Source: Acetobacteraceae bacterium (GTDB taxonomy: Bacteria; Pseudomonadota; Alphaproteobacteria; Acetobacterales; Acetobacteraceae). Taken from it: a stretch of DNA of 14,055 nucleotides. The DNA lies in contig JASHVY010000099.1 in NCBI GenBank assembly GCA_030044345.1, positions 1 to 14,055 on the forward strand, given 5' to 3'. How positions within the stretch are numbered: position 1 is the stretch's first letter; every line of letters starts with the position of its first letter. The position numbers were made by a program, and so were the translations under genes. Below are positions 13,657 through 14,055 of the stretch, piece after piece. Under the pieces are notes generated by a model. That model searched no databases and was not told the origin of the DNA. It saw nothing but the letters and a program-made list of their open reading frames with translations.

Positions 13657-14055
13657 GGGCGCGGGCTCTCCGGATCGGGCTGCCGTCTATGGGGGCTTGG
13701 AAGGGCGGCGACAACCCGCTCGAGAGCAAGATCGGCAAGATTTCGCGCCCTGAGGACGCGGACCGGGCTCCCGCCCGGCCCGCGCGGCGCCGTCAGCGCC
13801 GGATCGCTGTCGGCGGAGAAGAGCACGAGCACCGGCCGGCCGAGGGCGGCGATCAGATGCATGGGGCCGGTATCGTTGCCGACGGCGAGCGCCGCGCCTG
13901 CGGCAACGGGGCCGAGATCGGCAAGCGCGGTTCGGCCGATGAGATCGACCGCCTCGGGCGCGCGGGCGCGGATCGCCTCACCGAGAGCCCGCTCGCTTTC
14001 CGCCCCGACCAGGACCGGCGTGATCCCCTCCTGGGCCAGATGGTGGGCCAGGGCG
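13602..14055 (-). CDS. Glycosyltransferase family 9 (heptosyltransferase-like), C-terminal part
   Basis: C-terminal 150 residues of a GT9 enzyme, the family that adds ADP-heptose to the LPS core at the cytoplasmic face of the inner membrane; the N-terminal half lies beyond the window. The donor-site signature is visible as AVGNDTGPMHLIAALGRPVLVLFS (coded by about 13902-13831), preceded by a Rossmann-like PVLVGAESE strand and a LIGRTALADL segment. The recognisable domain ends at about ALERVVAALP. The frame then continues for some 30 residues rich in Pro, Ser and Arg, crossing the thrS start codon and ending 55 bases inside thrS. This tail looks like read-on coding after loss of an earlier stop. 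The acceptor sugar cannot be told, so waaC/waaF/waaQ names are not assigned. Confidence 0.85.
   Translation of the reverse strand, partial: ALAHHLAQEGITPVLVGAESERALGEAIRARAPEAVDLIGRTALADLGPVAAGAALAVGNDTGPMHLIAALGRPVLVLFSADSDPALTAPRGPGGSPVRVLRARNLADLALERVVAALPSPHRRQPDPESPRPCPPSAFPMDPSANSTRP

Overview
The window is GC-rich, gene-dense bacterial DNA, and every gene I can support lies on the minus strand, so transcription runs from high to low coordinates. Protein styles (an alphaproteobacterial-type IF3, a fused indolepyruvate:ferredoxin oxidoreductase, a D-aminopeptidase of the Ochrobactrum type, a GT9 heptosyltransferase implying LPS, and an H-X10-M-X21-H-X-M copper chaperone) point to a Gram-negative alphaproteobacterium, plausibly Rhodospirillales/Acetobacteraceae. 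That placement is inference. No tRNA, rRNA, CRISPR array, insertion sequence or phage gene was seen.

Layout in transcription order. (1) 14055-11081: the C-terminal part of a GT9 glycosyltransferase, whose end overlaps the start of thrS by 55 bp, then thrS and infC. The infC gene has no good ATG/GTG/TTG start. Its reading frame opens with an ATC codon placed behind a clean Shine-Dalgarno, the non-canonical start expected for IF3 autoregulation. (2) 11080-10769: about 310 bp with no gene but with a perfect 9-bp inverted repeat. (3) 10768-6107: a fused indolepyruvate:ferredoxin oxidoreductase and an acyl-CoA dehydrogenase, probably a small amino- or aryl-acid catabolic unit. (4) 6095-2135: a copper-handling cluster: DUF2946-like membrane protein, PCuAC periplasmic Cu(I) chaperone, an exported probable beta-barrel of unknown function, CopC, CopD and a SCO/SenC protein. 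(5) 2071-1: a 520-residue D-aminopeptidase and the N-terminal 140 residues of a PRISE-like SDR reductase.

The copper cluster is the most interesting block. PCuAC and SCO proteins deliver copper to cytochrome c oxidase, while CopC/CopD bind copper in the periplasm and carry it across the inner membrane. The set therefore looks more like copper acquisition and oxidase assembly than detoxification, since no CopA ATPase, multicopper oxidase or Cus efflux gene is in the window. The unknown exported protein sits between the chaperone and CopC. Like CopC, it is predicted to begin with histidine after signal-peptide removal, which makes it a candidate new copper component, perhaps an outer-membrane one.
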